Notes under the pieces: model-generated
The model's input: the letters and a program-made list of their open reading frames with translations, nothing else
The model's database searches: none
What the model was told of the DNA's origin: nothing
NCBI GenBank assembly: GCA_963850605.1
Contig: CAWKLX010000007.1
Span: 372,001 to 436,000, forward strand
Direction: 5' to 3'
Source: BOG-908 sp963850605
Lineage (GTDB): Bacteria > Pseudomonadota > Alphaproteobacteria > Acetobacterales > Acetobacteraceae
Length of the DNA: 64,000 nt
In this document: positions 43,031 to 52,640 of the stretch, one piece after another
How the letters are laid out: each line of letters starts with the position of its first letter
How positions within the stretch are numbered: position 1 is the first letter of the stretch
Position numbers and translations under genes: made by a program

Positions 43031-43864
43031 ATGCTTAGGACTTTGCTGTTCCTGCTGATGGCGGGCGGCCTGCTCGGTTTCTCGGCCACGGCCTGGGTGT
43101 ACATGCACCCGCCGGCGCCGGTGGTGACGCCGATCCAGAAGACTAACATTCTGGCCGCCGCCGGCACGCTGCGCGCCGGCACGCTGCTGAAGCCGGACGA
43201 CCTGGAATTGCGTGAGGTGGTCGATAGCGAGATACCGCCCGGCGCCCGGCGCGATACGCCGCAGGCCCGGTCCGAGCTGTTCGGCGCCATGGTCCGCCAG
43301 ACGCTGCTGCCGCACCAGATGATCCTGCCGGCCGATGTGATGCGCCCCGGCGATCACGGCTTCCTGGCCGCCGTGCTGACGCCTGGCAAGCGCGCCACCT
43401 CGGTGGGTGTGGACAGCGTGTCGGGCACCGCGGGCCTGATCTGGCCGGGCGACCACGTGGACCTGATCCTGACGCAGCAGATCGACGACCCGTCCGTGCC
43501 GATCGGCCGCCGTTTCGCGGGTGAAACCGTGCTGAAGGACGTGCGCGTCATCGCCATCGACCAGCAGCTGGTGCAGGGCGGCACGGCCAGCACGGCCGAT
43601 ACCTCGCAGCAATCCCGCACGGTGACGCTTGAAGTTTCGCCCGAAGACGCCGAAAAGGTTGCGGTAGCGACACGATTGGGCAAGCTTGGCCTGGCCGTCC
43701 GCCCGGTGGATGCCGGCATGCCGGCGGACCAGAAGGACCACGCCGTGACCTACAGCCAGGACGTATCCAGCGCGATCGGCAACATGCACCGCCCGACCGA
43801 GACGCTCGCGGCGCCTTCGCTGCACGTCTACTCCGGCACCAGCGACAAGGAATACCACTTCTGA
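43031..43864 (+). CDS. cpaB: Flp pilus assembly protein CpaB/RcpC
   Basis: A 277-residue periplasmic protein with an N-terminal membrane anchor (LLFLLMAGGLLGFSATAWVYM) followed by a SAF-type domain (ILAAAGTLRAGTLLKPDDLELREV) and the RcpC region SVGVDSVSGTAGLIWPGDHVDLILTQ. It is thought to act with the secretin in gating or stabilising the outer membrane channel. AAGGAGG lies just upstream of the ATG. Its stop overlaps the start of cpaC by one base. Confidence 0.93.
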   Translation: MLRTLLFLLMAGGLLGFSATAWVYMHPPAPVVTPIQKTNILAAAGTLRAGTLLKPDDLELREVVDSEIPPGARRDTPQARSELFGAMVRQTLLPHQMILPADVMRPGDHGFLAAVLTPGKRATSVGVDSVSGTAGLIWPGDHVDLILTQQIDDPSVPIGRRFAGETVLKDVRVIAIDQQLVQGGTASTADTSQQSRTVTLEVSPEDAEKVAVATRLGKLGLAVRPVDAGMPADQKDHAVTYSQDVSSAIGNMHRPTETLAAPSLHVYSGTSDKEYHF

Positions 43865-45361
43865 TGCGTTCCTCTCACATCACAGGCAGGGCAGCCCTGC
43901 TGTTCGCCGGCAGCGCCCTGTGCCTGGCCTTTGCCCCCTATGCCGTCGCGCAAACCTATGTCGGTGACGCGCAAGGTTCGACCGCGCCGGTGTCCGGCAC
44001 CGGCACCGCCCAGCAGGCGACGGCGGCCACGCCCGTGGCCGCGCCGAGCTACCAGCCGGTGCGCGCCAGCGTCAGCATGGCGGCCGGCAGCGGCCGGGTG
44101 ATCCACCTGCCGGCGCCCGCCACCAACGTGTTCACCGCCGACCCGAAAGTGGCCGAGGTGCGCCCGGCCAGCGCCAACAGCCTGTTCGTCTTCGGCGTGG
44201 GCCCAGGCGAGACGACAGTGGCCGCTTTGGGTGCCAACGGCGAGGCGATCGGTCAGTATCAGGTGTCGGTCATGCCGTCGGCCTACAACTCCGACACGGC
44301 GCGCGGGGCCATTTCGCGCGGCGGCCGTGCGGCGATCACCACGCGTTCGACGGAAGCGGGTGTTGGCCTGTCCGGCCATGTCGCGAACGCGGGCGAAGCG
44401 GACCGGGCGGTTTCGGCGGCAAAAACGGCGTTGCCGGCGGACGGCAAGGTGGATAACCGCCTGACAGTCAGCGAACCTATTCAGGTTGGGCTGCACGTGC
44501 GCATCGCGGAAATGAGCCGCTCGCTCAGCCGCGCGCTGGGAGTGAACTGGACCGCTCTGGCCGATTTAGGGTCGGAGGCGGCCATTAGCGCGTTTACCCA
44601 AAACGCAACTTTGCCCATCACAGGTATCATTCCCTCACAGGGCGCGATCGGCATCGGTCGCTCAGGCAACAAAAGCAATCCATTCAACATCACTGCAGCT
44701 ATCGATGCGCTGAGCCAGGATCAGCTCGTTCATGTGCTGGCAGAGCCGAATTTGGTCGCCATGAGTGGGCAGCCGGCCAGCTTCCTCGTCGGCGGCGAGT
44801 TCCCGATCCCGGTTGCGACGGGCAACAACACCGTCAGCCTCGAATTCAAGCAGTATGGCATCAGCCTAGCCTTCGTGCCGACAGTGGTCGCGCACGACAG
44901 GATCAGCCTGCACGTCCGGCCCGAAGTCAGTGCGCTGGACAAGGCGAACGGTGTAACGTCGGTCCTGAACAACAACGTCTCGATCAGCATTCCTGCGCTG
45001 ACCGTCCGACGTGCCGACACGACCGTGGAGCTCGGCTCCGGCCAAAGTTTTGCGATCGCCGGCCTGTTGTCGGACCAGACGTCGCAGGTGACGCAAGCAA
45101 CTCCTGGTCTGGGCGACCTTCCCGGTACTGGGTGCGCTGTTCCGCTCCGATACTTTCCAGCGGCAGGAAAGCGAACTGGTCATTGTCGTGACGCCATACA
45201 TTGTGCGCCCGGTCAGCGATCCGGCGGCGCTGCATCTGTCATCGGACGGTTTTCATTCGCCGAACGATCTGGAGCGCATCCTCGAGCTGCGCCAGTTGGG
45301 CCGGGGTAGTTATCAGGCCTATGGGCGCATTCCGGCCGATGCCGGCTTCATCATCGAATAA
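43864..45361 (+). CDS. cpaC: Flp pilus secretin CpaC/RcpA (frameshifted near the C-terminus)
   Basis: A secretin of about 498 residues with signal peptide (GSALCLAFAPYAVAQ). The N-terminal pilus-secretin domain (VSMAAGSGRVIHLPAPATNVFTADPKVAEV) precedes the secretin core: VHVLAEPNLVAMSGQPASFLVGGEFPIPV and FVPTVVAHDRISLHVRPEVS. The frame breaks at 45121-45123, where one extra C precedes GGTACTGGG; with it removed the sequence continues LPVLGALFRSDTFQRQESELVIVVTPYIVRPV to TAA 45359. The outer membrane ring through which the pilus passes. The frameshift is probably a sequencing error. Confidence 0.9.
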
Positions 45362-45368
45362 GGGGCAC

Positions 45369-45699
45369 ATGATGCGCATATCTTACGGAGCCATAACGGT
45401 GCGCCTCGGCGCCGCCACCGCGCTGCTTGGCTTGGCAAGCTGCGGTCCGGAATACGACCCGCTGACACGGGAGGGGTTGTGGAATCCCAACCACGCCAAC
45501 CACGCCAACCTGACGCTGATGGTGGCCAATCCCGCCGACCTGGTGCGCGGCACCGGCACCGGCACCGCCGACGGCCAGCTCGCGGCCGCCGCTGTTGACC
45601 GACTGCGCAACGACAAGGTGAAGAGGCTGCCGAAGGCCGACGTGTCCAAGATCGAGTTCGGGCGACAACGAGAGCTCCGGCGGCTCCGGAGCGCCGTAA
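45369..45699 (+). CDS. cpaD: CpaD-like pilus lipoprotein (frameshifted)
   Basis: A lipoprotein of about 109 residues. The lipobox is LASC after a hydrophobic leader, then GPEYDPLTREGLWNPNHANHANLTLMVANPADLVRG, which matches the CpaD family. One extra G in GGG at 45660-45662 breaks the frame; the corrected end reads FGDNESSGGSGAP and a TAA one base before the cpaE ATG. It is only about half the length of typical CpaD proteins. CpaD helps place the secretin in the outer membrane. Confidence 0.75.
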
Positions 45700-45700
45700 T

Positions 45701-46960
45701 ATGGCACCGAACGCTCTGGCTCAGCCGCCGGCGGAAACCGGCCAGAAGCCCGTTGACCGCTCGACCGTCATGGCGTTCGTCACCGATGCCGATAGCGAGA
45801 TGGCGTTGCGGGAGGGGATGATGGAGATGGTCCCCAGCATCCAGATCAGGCGCAACTCCATACGCCAGGCCACCGCCCTGCTGCGCAAGATGCCCAGCCC
45901 TGAAGTGCTGGTGGTCGATATCACCGGCGAGGATGCACCGCTGGCCGCGCTGCACGATTTGTCCGAAGTCGTCGAGCCCAGCACACGCGTTCTGGTGGTG
46001 GGCGACCGCGCGGACATGAATTTTTACCGGTCGCTCACCCGCGATCTCGGTGTGGCCGAGTATCTATACAAGCCGCTGGCGAAAGAGATGGTGGCCCGCA
46101 TGTTCGGGCCAGCCTGCCTGCAGCGCCCGGTCAGCAGCGGCGCATTGCAGGGCGGCCGCATCGTCGCCGTCAGCGGCGCGTGCGGCGGCGTGGGTACGAC
46201 CACGATCGCGGCCAACCTGTCCTGGTATCTGGGCGAGGAGCTGAAGCGGCACACGCTGCTGTTCGACCCCGACATCTACACCGGCAACGCAGCCATGATG
46301 CTGGGCGGACGCACCGGCACCGGCCTGCGTCTGGCCCTGGAGACGCCGTCGCGAATCGACGAGTTGTTCGTGGAACGCGCAGCCCAGCCGGTGACCGAGC
46401 GGCTGTCCGTGCTGGCGGGCGATGAAAAGGTTTCGGAAGCCGCCGAGATCGCGGAGGGCGCCGGACGGGCCTTGCTGGCTGCGTTACGTCGGCGTTATAA
46501 TTTCGTGGTGGCCGACGTGCCCTCCTCCCCCGTGCCGGTGTATCGCGAGCTGCTGATGCTCGCCCACCAGCGCGTGCTGGTGATGGACCCCACGCTGGCC
46601 TCCATGCGCAACACGCTGCGGCTGCTGGCGCTGCCCACCGGGCCCGACCAGGTGCGCCGCGCGGTGATCGTGTTGAACAGGTTGGGGCAGCCGGGCGGCC
46701 TGACCCGTCAACAGATCGAGGAGGCGCTGGAAATGCCGGTCGATGTCGCCATCCCCTACAAGCCGCAGCAAGTGGGCCAGGCGGCCACGATGGGCACACC
46801 CGCCTGCGTGGCGAGCGGCGGGTTCCGCACCGGCATACTGGCGCTGGCCCGCGAAGTCGCCTTCGTATCAGAGGGCGGTCCGGCCGCGCCCAAACCGGCC
46901 TCCACGGGGCCGTTCGGTCTGGGCCGGATCATCGACAGGCTGTCGGGACGCTCCGAATGA
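45701..46960 (+). CDS. cpaE: CpaE/TadZ-type pilus localisation ATPase
   Basis: A 419-residue protein: an N-terminal receiver-like domain (VLVVDITGEDAPLAALHDL, RVLVVGDRADMNFYRSL) and a C-terminal MinD/ParA-type ATPase with the deviant Walker A VSGACGGVGTTTIAANLSW, LFDPDIYTGNAAMML and FVVADVPSSPVPVYREL. It positions the Tad machine, typically at the cell pole. The start almost abuts cpaD, and its stop overlaps cpaF by four bases. Confidence 0.94.
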   Translation: MAPNALAQPPAETGQKPVDRSTVMAFVTDADSEMALREGMMEMVPSIQIRRNSIRQATALLRKMPSPEVLVVDITGEDAPLAALHDLSEVVEPSTRVLVVGDRADMNFYRSLTRDLGVAEYLYKPLAKEMVARMFGPACLQRPVSSGALQGGRIVAVSGACGGVGTTTIAANLSWYLGEELKRHTLLFDPDIYTGNAAMMLGGRTGTGLRLALETPSRIDELFVERAAQPVTERLSVLAGDEKVSEAAEIAEGAGRALLAALRRRYNFVVADVPSSPVPVYRELLMLAHQRVLVMDPTLASMRNTLRLLALPTGPDQVRRAVIVLNRLGQPGGLTRQQIEEALEMPVDVAIPYKPQQVGQAATMGTPACVASGGFRTGILALAREVAFVSEGGPAAPKPASTGPFGLGRIIDRLSGRSE

Positions 46961-48333
46961 ATGCCACCCCCATGTTCGGCCGTCGTCGGACCGAGACCAA
47001 CTCTGGCCTGCCGCCGCCACCGCCACCGCCTAAGCCGGTGGCGCCGCTGCCGGTGCAGAGTCAGTCCACCTCGGACCAGCTGGCCGATCTGCGCACGCTG
47101 GCGCTCTCGCAGCTTGATCCAGCCGCGGCCGCGGCCCTGCCGCCGGACCGGCTGACGCCCGAGATCGAGAAACTGGTTGGCGACATCGCCACCGAGCGGC
47201 GTATCCAGCTCAACGCGCGCGAACAGCGCCAGCTCGCCGGCGAGCTGGTCAACGACATGCTGGGCCTGGGCCCGCTGCAGCCGCTGCTGGACGATGACAG
47301 CATTGCCGACATCATGGTCAACGGGCCGGACCGGGTGTTCATCGAAAAAGCCGGCCGCGTCACACTGTCGAACGTGCGGTTCCGGGATGCCGGGCACGTC
47401 GCCAATATCTGCCAGCGCATCGCCGCCGGCATCGGCCGGCGAATCGACGAGAGCAGTCCCATGGTTGATGCGCGGCTTATGGACGGCAGCCGCGTCAATA
47501 TCGTCTTCCCGCCGCTGGCGCTGGACGGCCCTTACGTTTCGATCCGTAAATTTACCAAGCGCAAGATGGATTTCGCCCGGCTGGTGGCGCACGGAAGCTG
47601 TTCGCCGCAGGTGGCGCGTATCCTGGAAATTGCCGGACGCTCGCGGCTGAACGTGATCATTTCGGGCGGCACCGGCTCGGGCAAGACCACGCTGATGAAC
47701 GCCATGTCGCGCATGATCGACCCAGCCGAGCGCGTGATCACCATCGAGGACGCAGCCGAGCTGCAACTGCAGCAGCCGCATGTGGTGCGCATGGAAACGC
47801 GGCCCGCCAGTTTGGAGGGCCGCGGCGAGGTGACGCAGCGCGAGCTAGTGCGCAACGCGTTGCGTATGCGGCCGGACCGGGTGATCATCGGCGAGGTGCG
47901 GTCGAGCGAGGCGTTCGACATGTTGCAGGCGATGAACACCGGTCATGACGGATCGATGAGCACCATCCACGCCAACAACACCCGCGATGCGCTGACGCGT
48001 ATCGAAAACATGGTGCAGATGGGCAATATGGGCCTGCCCAGCAAGGCGATCAAAACCCAGATCGTGGGCGCGGTCGACATGATCGTGCAGGTCGAACGGC
48101 ATCGCGACGGCGGACGCCGCATCACCCAGGTGACCGACATTGTCGGGCTTGAGGGCGATGTCGTCGTGCTCAACGACATCTTTCAATTTGAATTCACCGG
48201 CGAATCGGCTGACGGCACCAAGCTGGTCGGCGCCTACAAGGTTGGCCGCGGCCGCCCCAGCTTTTGGGACAGGCTCGTGTATTTTCAGATGGATCGCGCC
48301 TGGGTGGCGGCGATGGAAGAGACCAACTGGTGA
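46957..48333 (+). CDS. cpaF: Flp pilus assembly ATPase CpaF/TadA
   Basis: A 458-residue secretion ATPase. A proline-rich N-terminal tail precedes the NTD (MLGLGPLQPLLDDDSIADIMVNGPDRVFIEKAG). The Walker A is IISGGTGSGKTTLMNAM, the Asp and His boxes are in VITIEDAAELQLQQPHVVRME and DGSMSTIHANNTRDAL, and RPDRVIIGEVRSSEAFDMLQAM holds Walker B. It powers extension (and in this family also retraction) of the pilus. GTGA overlap with tadB. Confidence 0.96.
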   Translation: MNATPMFGRRRTETNSGLPPPPPPPKPVAPLPVQSQSTSDQLADLRTLALSQLDPAAAAALPPDRLTPEIEKLVGDIATERRIQLNAREQRQLAGELVNDMLGLGPLQPLLDDDSIADIMVNGPDRVFIEKAGRVTLSNVRFRDAGHVANICQRIAAGIGRRIDESSPMVDARLMDGSRVNIVFPPLALDGPYVSIRKFTKRKMDFARLVAHGSCSPQVARILEIAGRSRLNVIISGGTGSGKTTLMNAMSRMIDPAERVITIEDAAELQLQQPHVVRMETRPASLEGRGEVTQRELVRNALRMRPDRVIIGEVRSSEAFDMLQAMNTGHDGSMSTIHANNTRDALTRIENMVQMGNMGLPSKAIKTQIVGAVDMIVQVERHRDGGRRITQVTDIVGLEGDVVVLNDIFQFEFTGESADGTKLVGAYKVGRGRPSFWDRLVYFQMDRAWVAAMEETNW

Positions 48334-49295
48334 TCAGCCTTCCCTTCCTGTTGGCCGGCGGGCTGCTATGCCTGATTGGCCTGGCCGGCACCGGCTTTTG
48401 GCTGCTGTCCGAGCAGAAGCGCGAGGCGGCCTGGTCGGCGCGGCGCGAGGCGACCATTGGCGGCTACCTGAAGCCAAAAATGAGTGCGGGTCCGGCGCTG
48501 ATGCTGGTGGCGCGCCAGAAGAAGAAGCCGGCCACCGTGCTGGCCCAGGTGCACGCGCTGTTCAAATGGCGGGAGGATCGCAGAAGCCAGTATCCGATGA
48601 GCTGGTGGGGTGTCGCTATCGCGGCCATGGGACCGGCGATTATCGCGGCACTGCTGGCGACGCGGGTGCTGGGCGTGTTCGGCTGGGTGTTCCTGCCGAT
48701 CGTGGATATCATTCTGACCCGCACTTTTTTGGGTTATTGCGTCGGCAAGGTGTCGCGCGAGTTGCTGAGCCAATTCCCCGATGCGCTGTCGATGGTGTCG
48801 CGCTCGGTGCGCGTCGGCGTGCCGCTGGGCGAAGCGATCAAGGTGGTCGCACGCGAAGGCCTGATGCCGACGCGGGAAGAATTCGGCCGCGCCTCCGACG
48901 GTGTGGCGATTGGCCTGGATCTTGAGGTGGCCCTTGTCGAGATGGCCGAGCGTAATGACCTTGCCGAATACCGGTTTTTCGCCACCGCGCTATCGTTGCA
49001 GAGCCAGACCGGCGGTGGGTTGACCGAGACCCTCGATACGTTGGCCGATACAATCCGCAAGCGCGAAGCGGCACGTAAGCGTGGCGCGGCACTCGCGTCC
49101 GAGGCCAAGACGAGCATCTACGTGCTGACCGCGCTGCCGGTCATCAGCGGGTTGATGCTGTGGCTGTCCAACCCCGACTACATCAACATCCTGTTCGTGA
49201 CGCCTGGCGGGCAGAAGCTGCTGGCCATCGCGGTGTTCATGCTGTGCCTGGGACTGTTTTCAATGCAGCAGATCATCAAGAAGAGCCTGTCATGA
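48330..49295 (+). CDS. tadB: Tad pilus inner membrane protein TadB
   Basis: A 321-residue T2SS-F-domain protein from GTG 48330 (GTGA overlap with cpaF). Helices near the N-terminus and at VAIAAMGPAIIAALLATRVLG flank the platform domain FPDALSMVSRSVRVGVPLGEAIKVVA and LSLQSQTGGGLTETLDTLADTIRKRE; two more helices end the protein. With TadC it forms the inner membrane platform on which CpaF acts. Confidence 0.93.
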   Translation: MISLPFLLAGGLLCLIGLAGTGFWLLSEQKREAAWSARREATIGGYLKPKMSAGPALMLVARQKKKPATVLAQVHALFKWREDRRSQYPMSWWGVAIAAMGPAIIAALLATRVLGVFGWVFLPIVDIILTRTFLGYCVGKVSRELLSQFPDALSMVSRSVRVGVPLGEAIKVVAREGLMPTREEFGRASDGVAIGLDLEVALVEMAERNDLAEYRFFATALSLQSQTGGGLTETLDTLADTIRKREAARKRGAALASEAKTSIYVLTALPVISGLMLWLSNPDYINILFVTPGGQKLLAIAVFMLCLGLFSMQQIIKKSLS

Positions 49296-50239
49296 ACCCC
49301 GCGGCCCTGCCCTTGCCGCTGCCGGTGATCGGCATCGTGGCCCTGCTGTTCGTGGCCGGCTCCTTCGTGTTGCTGCGCGCGATCGACCAGCAGGACAAGG
49401 TGCGCGCCCGGCTGGCGCGCGCCACTGGCGGCGGCGATTCCGGCCCGCTGATCGAAGCCCGGCGCGACCGCGTGCGGCTGCTCGATTTCGTGGCGAAGTT
49501 CGGCACCGCGCTGGCCAAGAGCGGCATCCTGTCCGACACCACGCGCACTCAGTTGGAAGCGACGATCAACCAGGCGGGCCTGCGCGGTTCCCGCGTGTTC
49601 GGCATGTTCATCGGCAGCAAGGTGCTGCTGATGTTCGGCCTGCCGGTCGTGGCCTACATCCTGTTTTCCGGACACGGCTATTCCACGCCGATGTTCTACG
49701 GCATCCTCGGTGGCGCCTTCGCCATTGGCATGCTGGCGCCCGACTTCGTCATCAAGCAGATGCGCGGCAAGCACCTCAAGCAGGTGTCGCGCGGCCTGCC
49801 AGACGCGCTCGACATGATGGTCATCTGCGCCCAGGCCGGCTTGGGGCTGGAAAACGCCATCGACCGTGTGGCGCAGGAATTCGTCTTCGCCAACCAGGCC
49901 GTGGCGCTCGAACTGGCCATCTGCTCGAGCGAGATGCGCATCGGCACCGACCGACGCGTGGCCCTGCTGGCGTTGGGCGAGCGGACCGGGCTAGAGCAGA
50001 TGCGCCGCCTGGCCGGCACGCTGATTCAGACGATGCAATTCGGCACTCCGCTCAGCCAGGCGCTGCGCGTGCTGGCGGCCGAAATGCGTCAGGACAATCT
50101 GACCAAGTTCGAGGAGAAGGCCGCTCGACTGCCGGTTTTCCTCACCCTGCCGATGATCTGCTTCATCCTGCCGTGCGTGTTCATCGTGGTCGGCGGCCCA
50201 GCGGGCCTGCAGATCGTGAAGACGCTCGGCCAGCACTAG
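49292..50239 (+). CDS. tadC: Tad pilus inner membrane protein TadC
   Basis: A 315-residue T2SS-F-domain protein, ATGA overlap with tadB. The platform motif is GLPDALDMMVICAQAGLGLENAIDRVA, and the last helix LPVFLTLPMICFILPCVFIVVGGPA is typical of TadC. The order cpaF-tadB-tadC is the normal one. Confidence 0.93.
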   Translation: MNPAALPLPLPVIGIVALLFVAGSFVLLRAIDQQDKVRARLARATGGGDSGPLIEARRDRVRLLDFVAKFGTALAKSGILSDTTRTQLEATINQAGLRGSRVFGMFIGSKVLLMFGLPVVAYILFSGHGYSTPMFYGILGGAFAIGMLAPDFVIKQMRGKHLKQVSRGLPDALDMMVICAQAGLGLENAIDRVAQEFVFANQAVALELAICSSEMRIGTDRRVALLALGERTGLEQMRRLAGTLIQTMQFGTPLSQALRVLAAEMRQDNLTKFEEKAARLPVFLTLPMICFILPCVFIVVGGPAGLQIVKTLGQH

Positions 50240-50248
50240 GATTTGTCA

Positions 50249-50998
50249 ATGACCGCATCAACTCGGCTGGCCCTGCTAGCCTCTGCGCTGGCCCTGTCCG
50301 CCTGCCAGAACCGCCCGCTGGCCCCGATGGCAGGCAGCGGCACCAGCCTGCAAGCAGCGCGCGAGGCGCTGAACGGCGGGGAGGCCGGAACCTCGCTGGC
50401 CATCGCGCGCGGCGTGCTCATCTCCCAGCCCAACAACGTGGCGGCTTTGGTGCAGGCGGGCGACGCGCAAACGGTTCTGGGCGACCGGCTGGCAGCGCAG
50501 ATCAGCTACCAGAAGGCGCTAGCCGTCGCCCCCCGCGATGTGCACGCGCGCCTCGGCATGGGCAAGCTGCAGATACGCGACGACCTTCACCAGGCCGAGG
50601 CGACGTTTCGCGGCATCCTGGCCGATGCTCCGCGCGACCCGTTGGCGCTCAACGACCTGGGCTACACGCTCGACCTGCAGGAGCGTCATGCGGAGGCGCA
50701 GGCCTACTACCAACAAGCGATCGCGGCCGATCCGGCGCGTATCTCCAGCCGCGTCAACCTGGCCCTCTCGCTGTCGCTGAGCGGCCACGCTGCTCAGGCC
50801 GAGCAGATGTTGCGTGATGTTGCGGCCGATAACAGCACCGTGCGCCGCGTGCGGGTGGACTATGCGGTGGCGCAGGTCATGGCCGGCCATGACAAGGATG
50901 CCGCGATGACGCTGAGCAGCGATCTGTCGCCGCCCGAGACGGAATCGGCGATTGCCGGCCTGGTGCAATTGCGGCCGGCTACACTCCCCCCAAAATGA
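50249..50998 (+). CDS. tadD: TadD-like TPR lipoprotein
   Basis: A 249-residue lipoprotein (lipobox LSAC) with several tetratricopeptide-like repeats: AAREALNGGEAGTSLAIARGVLI, DRLAAQISYQKALAVAP, LNDLGYTLDLQERHAEAQAYYQQAIAADP and NLALSLSLSGHAAQAEQML. AGGA lies seven bases before ATG 50249. TadD proteins act as pilotins or scaffolds for the secretin. It is the last recognisable pilus gene; no tadE, tadF or tadG follows. Confidence 0.88.
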   Translation: MTASTRLALLASALALSACQNRPLAPMAGSGTSLQAAREALNGGEAGTSLAIARGVLISQPNNVAALVQAGDAQTVLGDRLAAQISYQKALAVAPRDVHARLGMGKLQIRDDLHQAEATFRGILADAPRDPLALNDLGYTLDLQERHAEAQAYYQQAIAADPARISSRVNLALSLSLSGHAAQAEQMLRDVAADNSTVRRVRVDYAVAQVMAGHDKDAAMTLSSDLSPPETESAIAGLVQLRPATLPPK

Positions 50999-51008
50999 TC
51001 GCCTACTT

Positions 51009-51416
51009 TCACTGCCGCGGCACGGGGCAGCTGAGATCTCCCTCCTGGCAGTTGAGATAGGCCGTCAGGTCGGTGATACGACCGCGGGTCAGGCCTTCTT
51101 CGCATTGAGCCATGATCATTGGGTAAACGCTGCCATCCGCGCTACCTGAATTGGCAAATCGGCATTCCGCATCCCGAAAAGACACCCAGGCGCGTTCCGC
51201 GGCGACAAGCAGGTTGAGCGTCGCCACATCGTCCTTCAGGCGCCCAGTGATCCGCCGATACAGCCCGTTCAGCTCGGCATCGGCTTTTTTGAAAGCGGTG
51301 CCGGCGCACGCATCCATGGTCGCCTGGTCGCTCGCCTTCGCGCAATCTTGTGCGTGTGCTGCCCACCCGAATGCCAAGGACAGCAAAGTCGGCGCGAGCA
51401 TCGTCCTGAACGGCAC
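51009..51416 (-). CDS. LprI-like (DUF1311) secreted protein
   Basis: About 135 residues from GTG 51416 (GGGGA upstream); longer starts exist. It has a signal peptide (LLSLAFGWAAHAQ) and then QDCAKASDQATMDACAGTAFKKADAELNGLYRRI, LLVAAERAWVSFRDAECRF and a terminal cysteine pair, the pattern of lysozyme-inhibitor LprI/DUF1311 proteins. It is convergent with tadD. Function in this organism is unknown; lysozyme inhibition is only a family name. Confidence 0.8.
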   Translation of the reverse strand: MPFRTMLAPTLLSLAFGWAAHAQDCAKASDQATMDACAGTAFKKADAELNGLYRRITGRLKDDVATLNLLVAAERAWVSFRDAECRFANSGSADGSVYPMIMAQCEEGLTRGRITDLTAYLNCQEGDLSCPVPRQ

Positions 51417-51548
51417 TGCTTGTCCCCACTTTTGCTCAACCACCATGGATGACCACAGGAGGCGGCGGTCAAGTCAGTGCATTCCACGTTCCCGCCCGTG
51501 GCCGCGTGCTCTACACCGGGCTGGCTGCAGCCGAAGGAGCCACCGCCC

Positions 51549-52562
51549 ATGTCGATCCCCGCCACCCTGATCCCCGGCGACGGCATCGGCCCCGAGATCA
51601 TGGAGAGCGTGACACGGGTGTTCGAAGCGCTCGGCAATCCCTTCGCCTGGGAAGTGGCGCCGGCCGGGCTGGGTGCGATCGCCAGCCACGGCGACCCTTT
51701 GCCCGCCACCACGCTCGACAGCATCCGCCACACGCGGCTAGCGCTGAAAGGCCCGCTCACCACACCGATCGGCGGTGGCTTCAAGTCCGTCAACGTGGAG
51801 CTGCGCCGGGAATTCGAGCTGTTCGCCAACATGCGCCCGGCCACCACGCTGATCCCGGGCGGCCGCTACGACAATATCGATATCACCCTGGTGCGAGAGA
51901 ATCTGGACGGGTTCTACGCCGCGTTCGAGCACTACATGCCAGTGGGCGACGACCACAAGGCGGTGGCCTTCTCTGCCGGCTTCAACACCCGCGCCGGCTG
52001 CCGCCGCATCATTCGCCATGCCTTCGAATACGCGGTCGCCAATGGCCGCAAGAAGATAACGGTGGTGCACAAGGCGAACATCCTGAAAGCGCTCACGGGC
52101 ATCTTTTTGGATGTCGGCCGTGAGATGGCACCCGAATACGAAGGCCGCGTGGCCATGGACGACCGAATCGTGGACGCTTGCGCCATGCAGCTCGTGCTCA
52201 ACCCGTGGCAGTTCGACGTGATCGTGACCACCAACCTGTTCGGCGACATTTTGTCCGACCTGATCGCCGGCCTGATCGGCGGTTTAGGCTTGGCGCCTGG
52301 TGCCAATATCGGCGCTAATGCGGCGATCTTCGAGGCGGTGCACGGCTCGGCGCCAGATATCGCTGGACGCGGGGTGGCCAATCCCGCAGCCCTGTTGCTG
52401 GCGGCCGGGTTGATGCTGGACCATGCCGGCCTAAACGCTCAGGGCGACCGCCTGCGCGCCGCCATCCGCCACGCCTTTGTCACCGACGGTGTACGCTCCC
52501 GCGACCTGGGCGGCACAGCCAGCACCGCCGATATTACGGCAGCTGTCATGAGGAGATTATGA
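51549..52562 (+). CDS. Isocitrate/isopropylmalate dehydrogenase family protein, likely NAD-isocitrate dehydrogenase
   Basis: A 337-residue decarboxylating dehydrogenase. LIPGDGIGPEI at the N-terminus, ALKGPLTTPIGGGFKSVNVELRREFELFANMRP and the metal-binding region TTNLFGDILSDLIAGLIGGLGLAPGANIG are diagnostic. The NVELR and ANMRP motifs favour NAD-dependent isocitrate dehydrogenase over isopropylmalate dehydrogenase. AAGGAG lies nine bases before ATG 51549. It would act in the citric acid cycle. Substrate choice is inferred from motifs. Confidence 0.88.
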   Translation: MSIPATLIPGDGIGPEIMESVTRVFEALGNPFAWEVAPAGLGAIASHGDPLPATTLDSIRHTRLALKGPLTTPIGGGFKSVNVELRREFELFANMRPATTLIPGGRYDNIDITLVRENLDGFYAAFEHYMPVGDDHKAVAFSAGFNTRAGCRRIIRHAFEYAVANGRKKITVVHKANILKALTGIFLDVGREMAPEYEGRVAMDDRIVDACAMQLVLNPWQFDVIVTTNLFGDILSDLIAGLIGGLGLAPGANIGANAAIFEAVHGSAPDIAGRGVANPAALLLAAGLMLDHAGLNAQGDRLRAAIRHAFVTDGVRSRDLGGTASTADITAAVMRRL

Positions 52563-52640
52563 TCGACGGTTATTAGCGGTTTTTGTGGGCGGCACGGCGG
52601 CGACACACGCCCTGGGGCGCCGAACGCCGGCCGAATTTAT

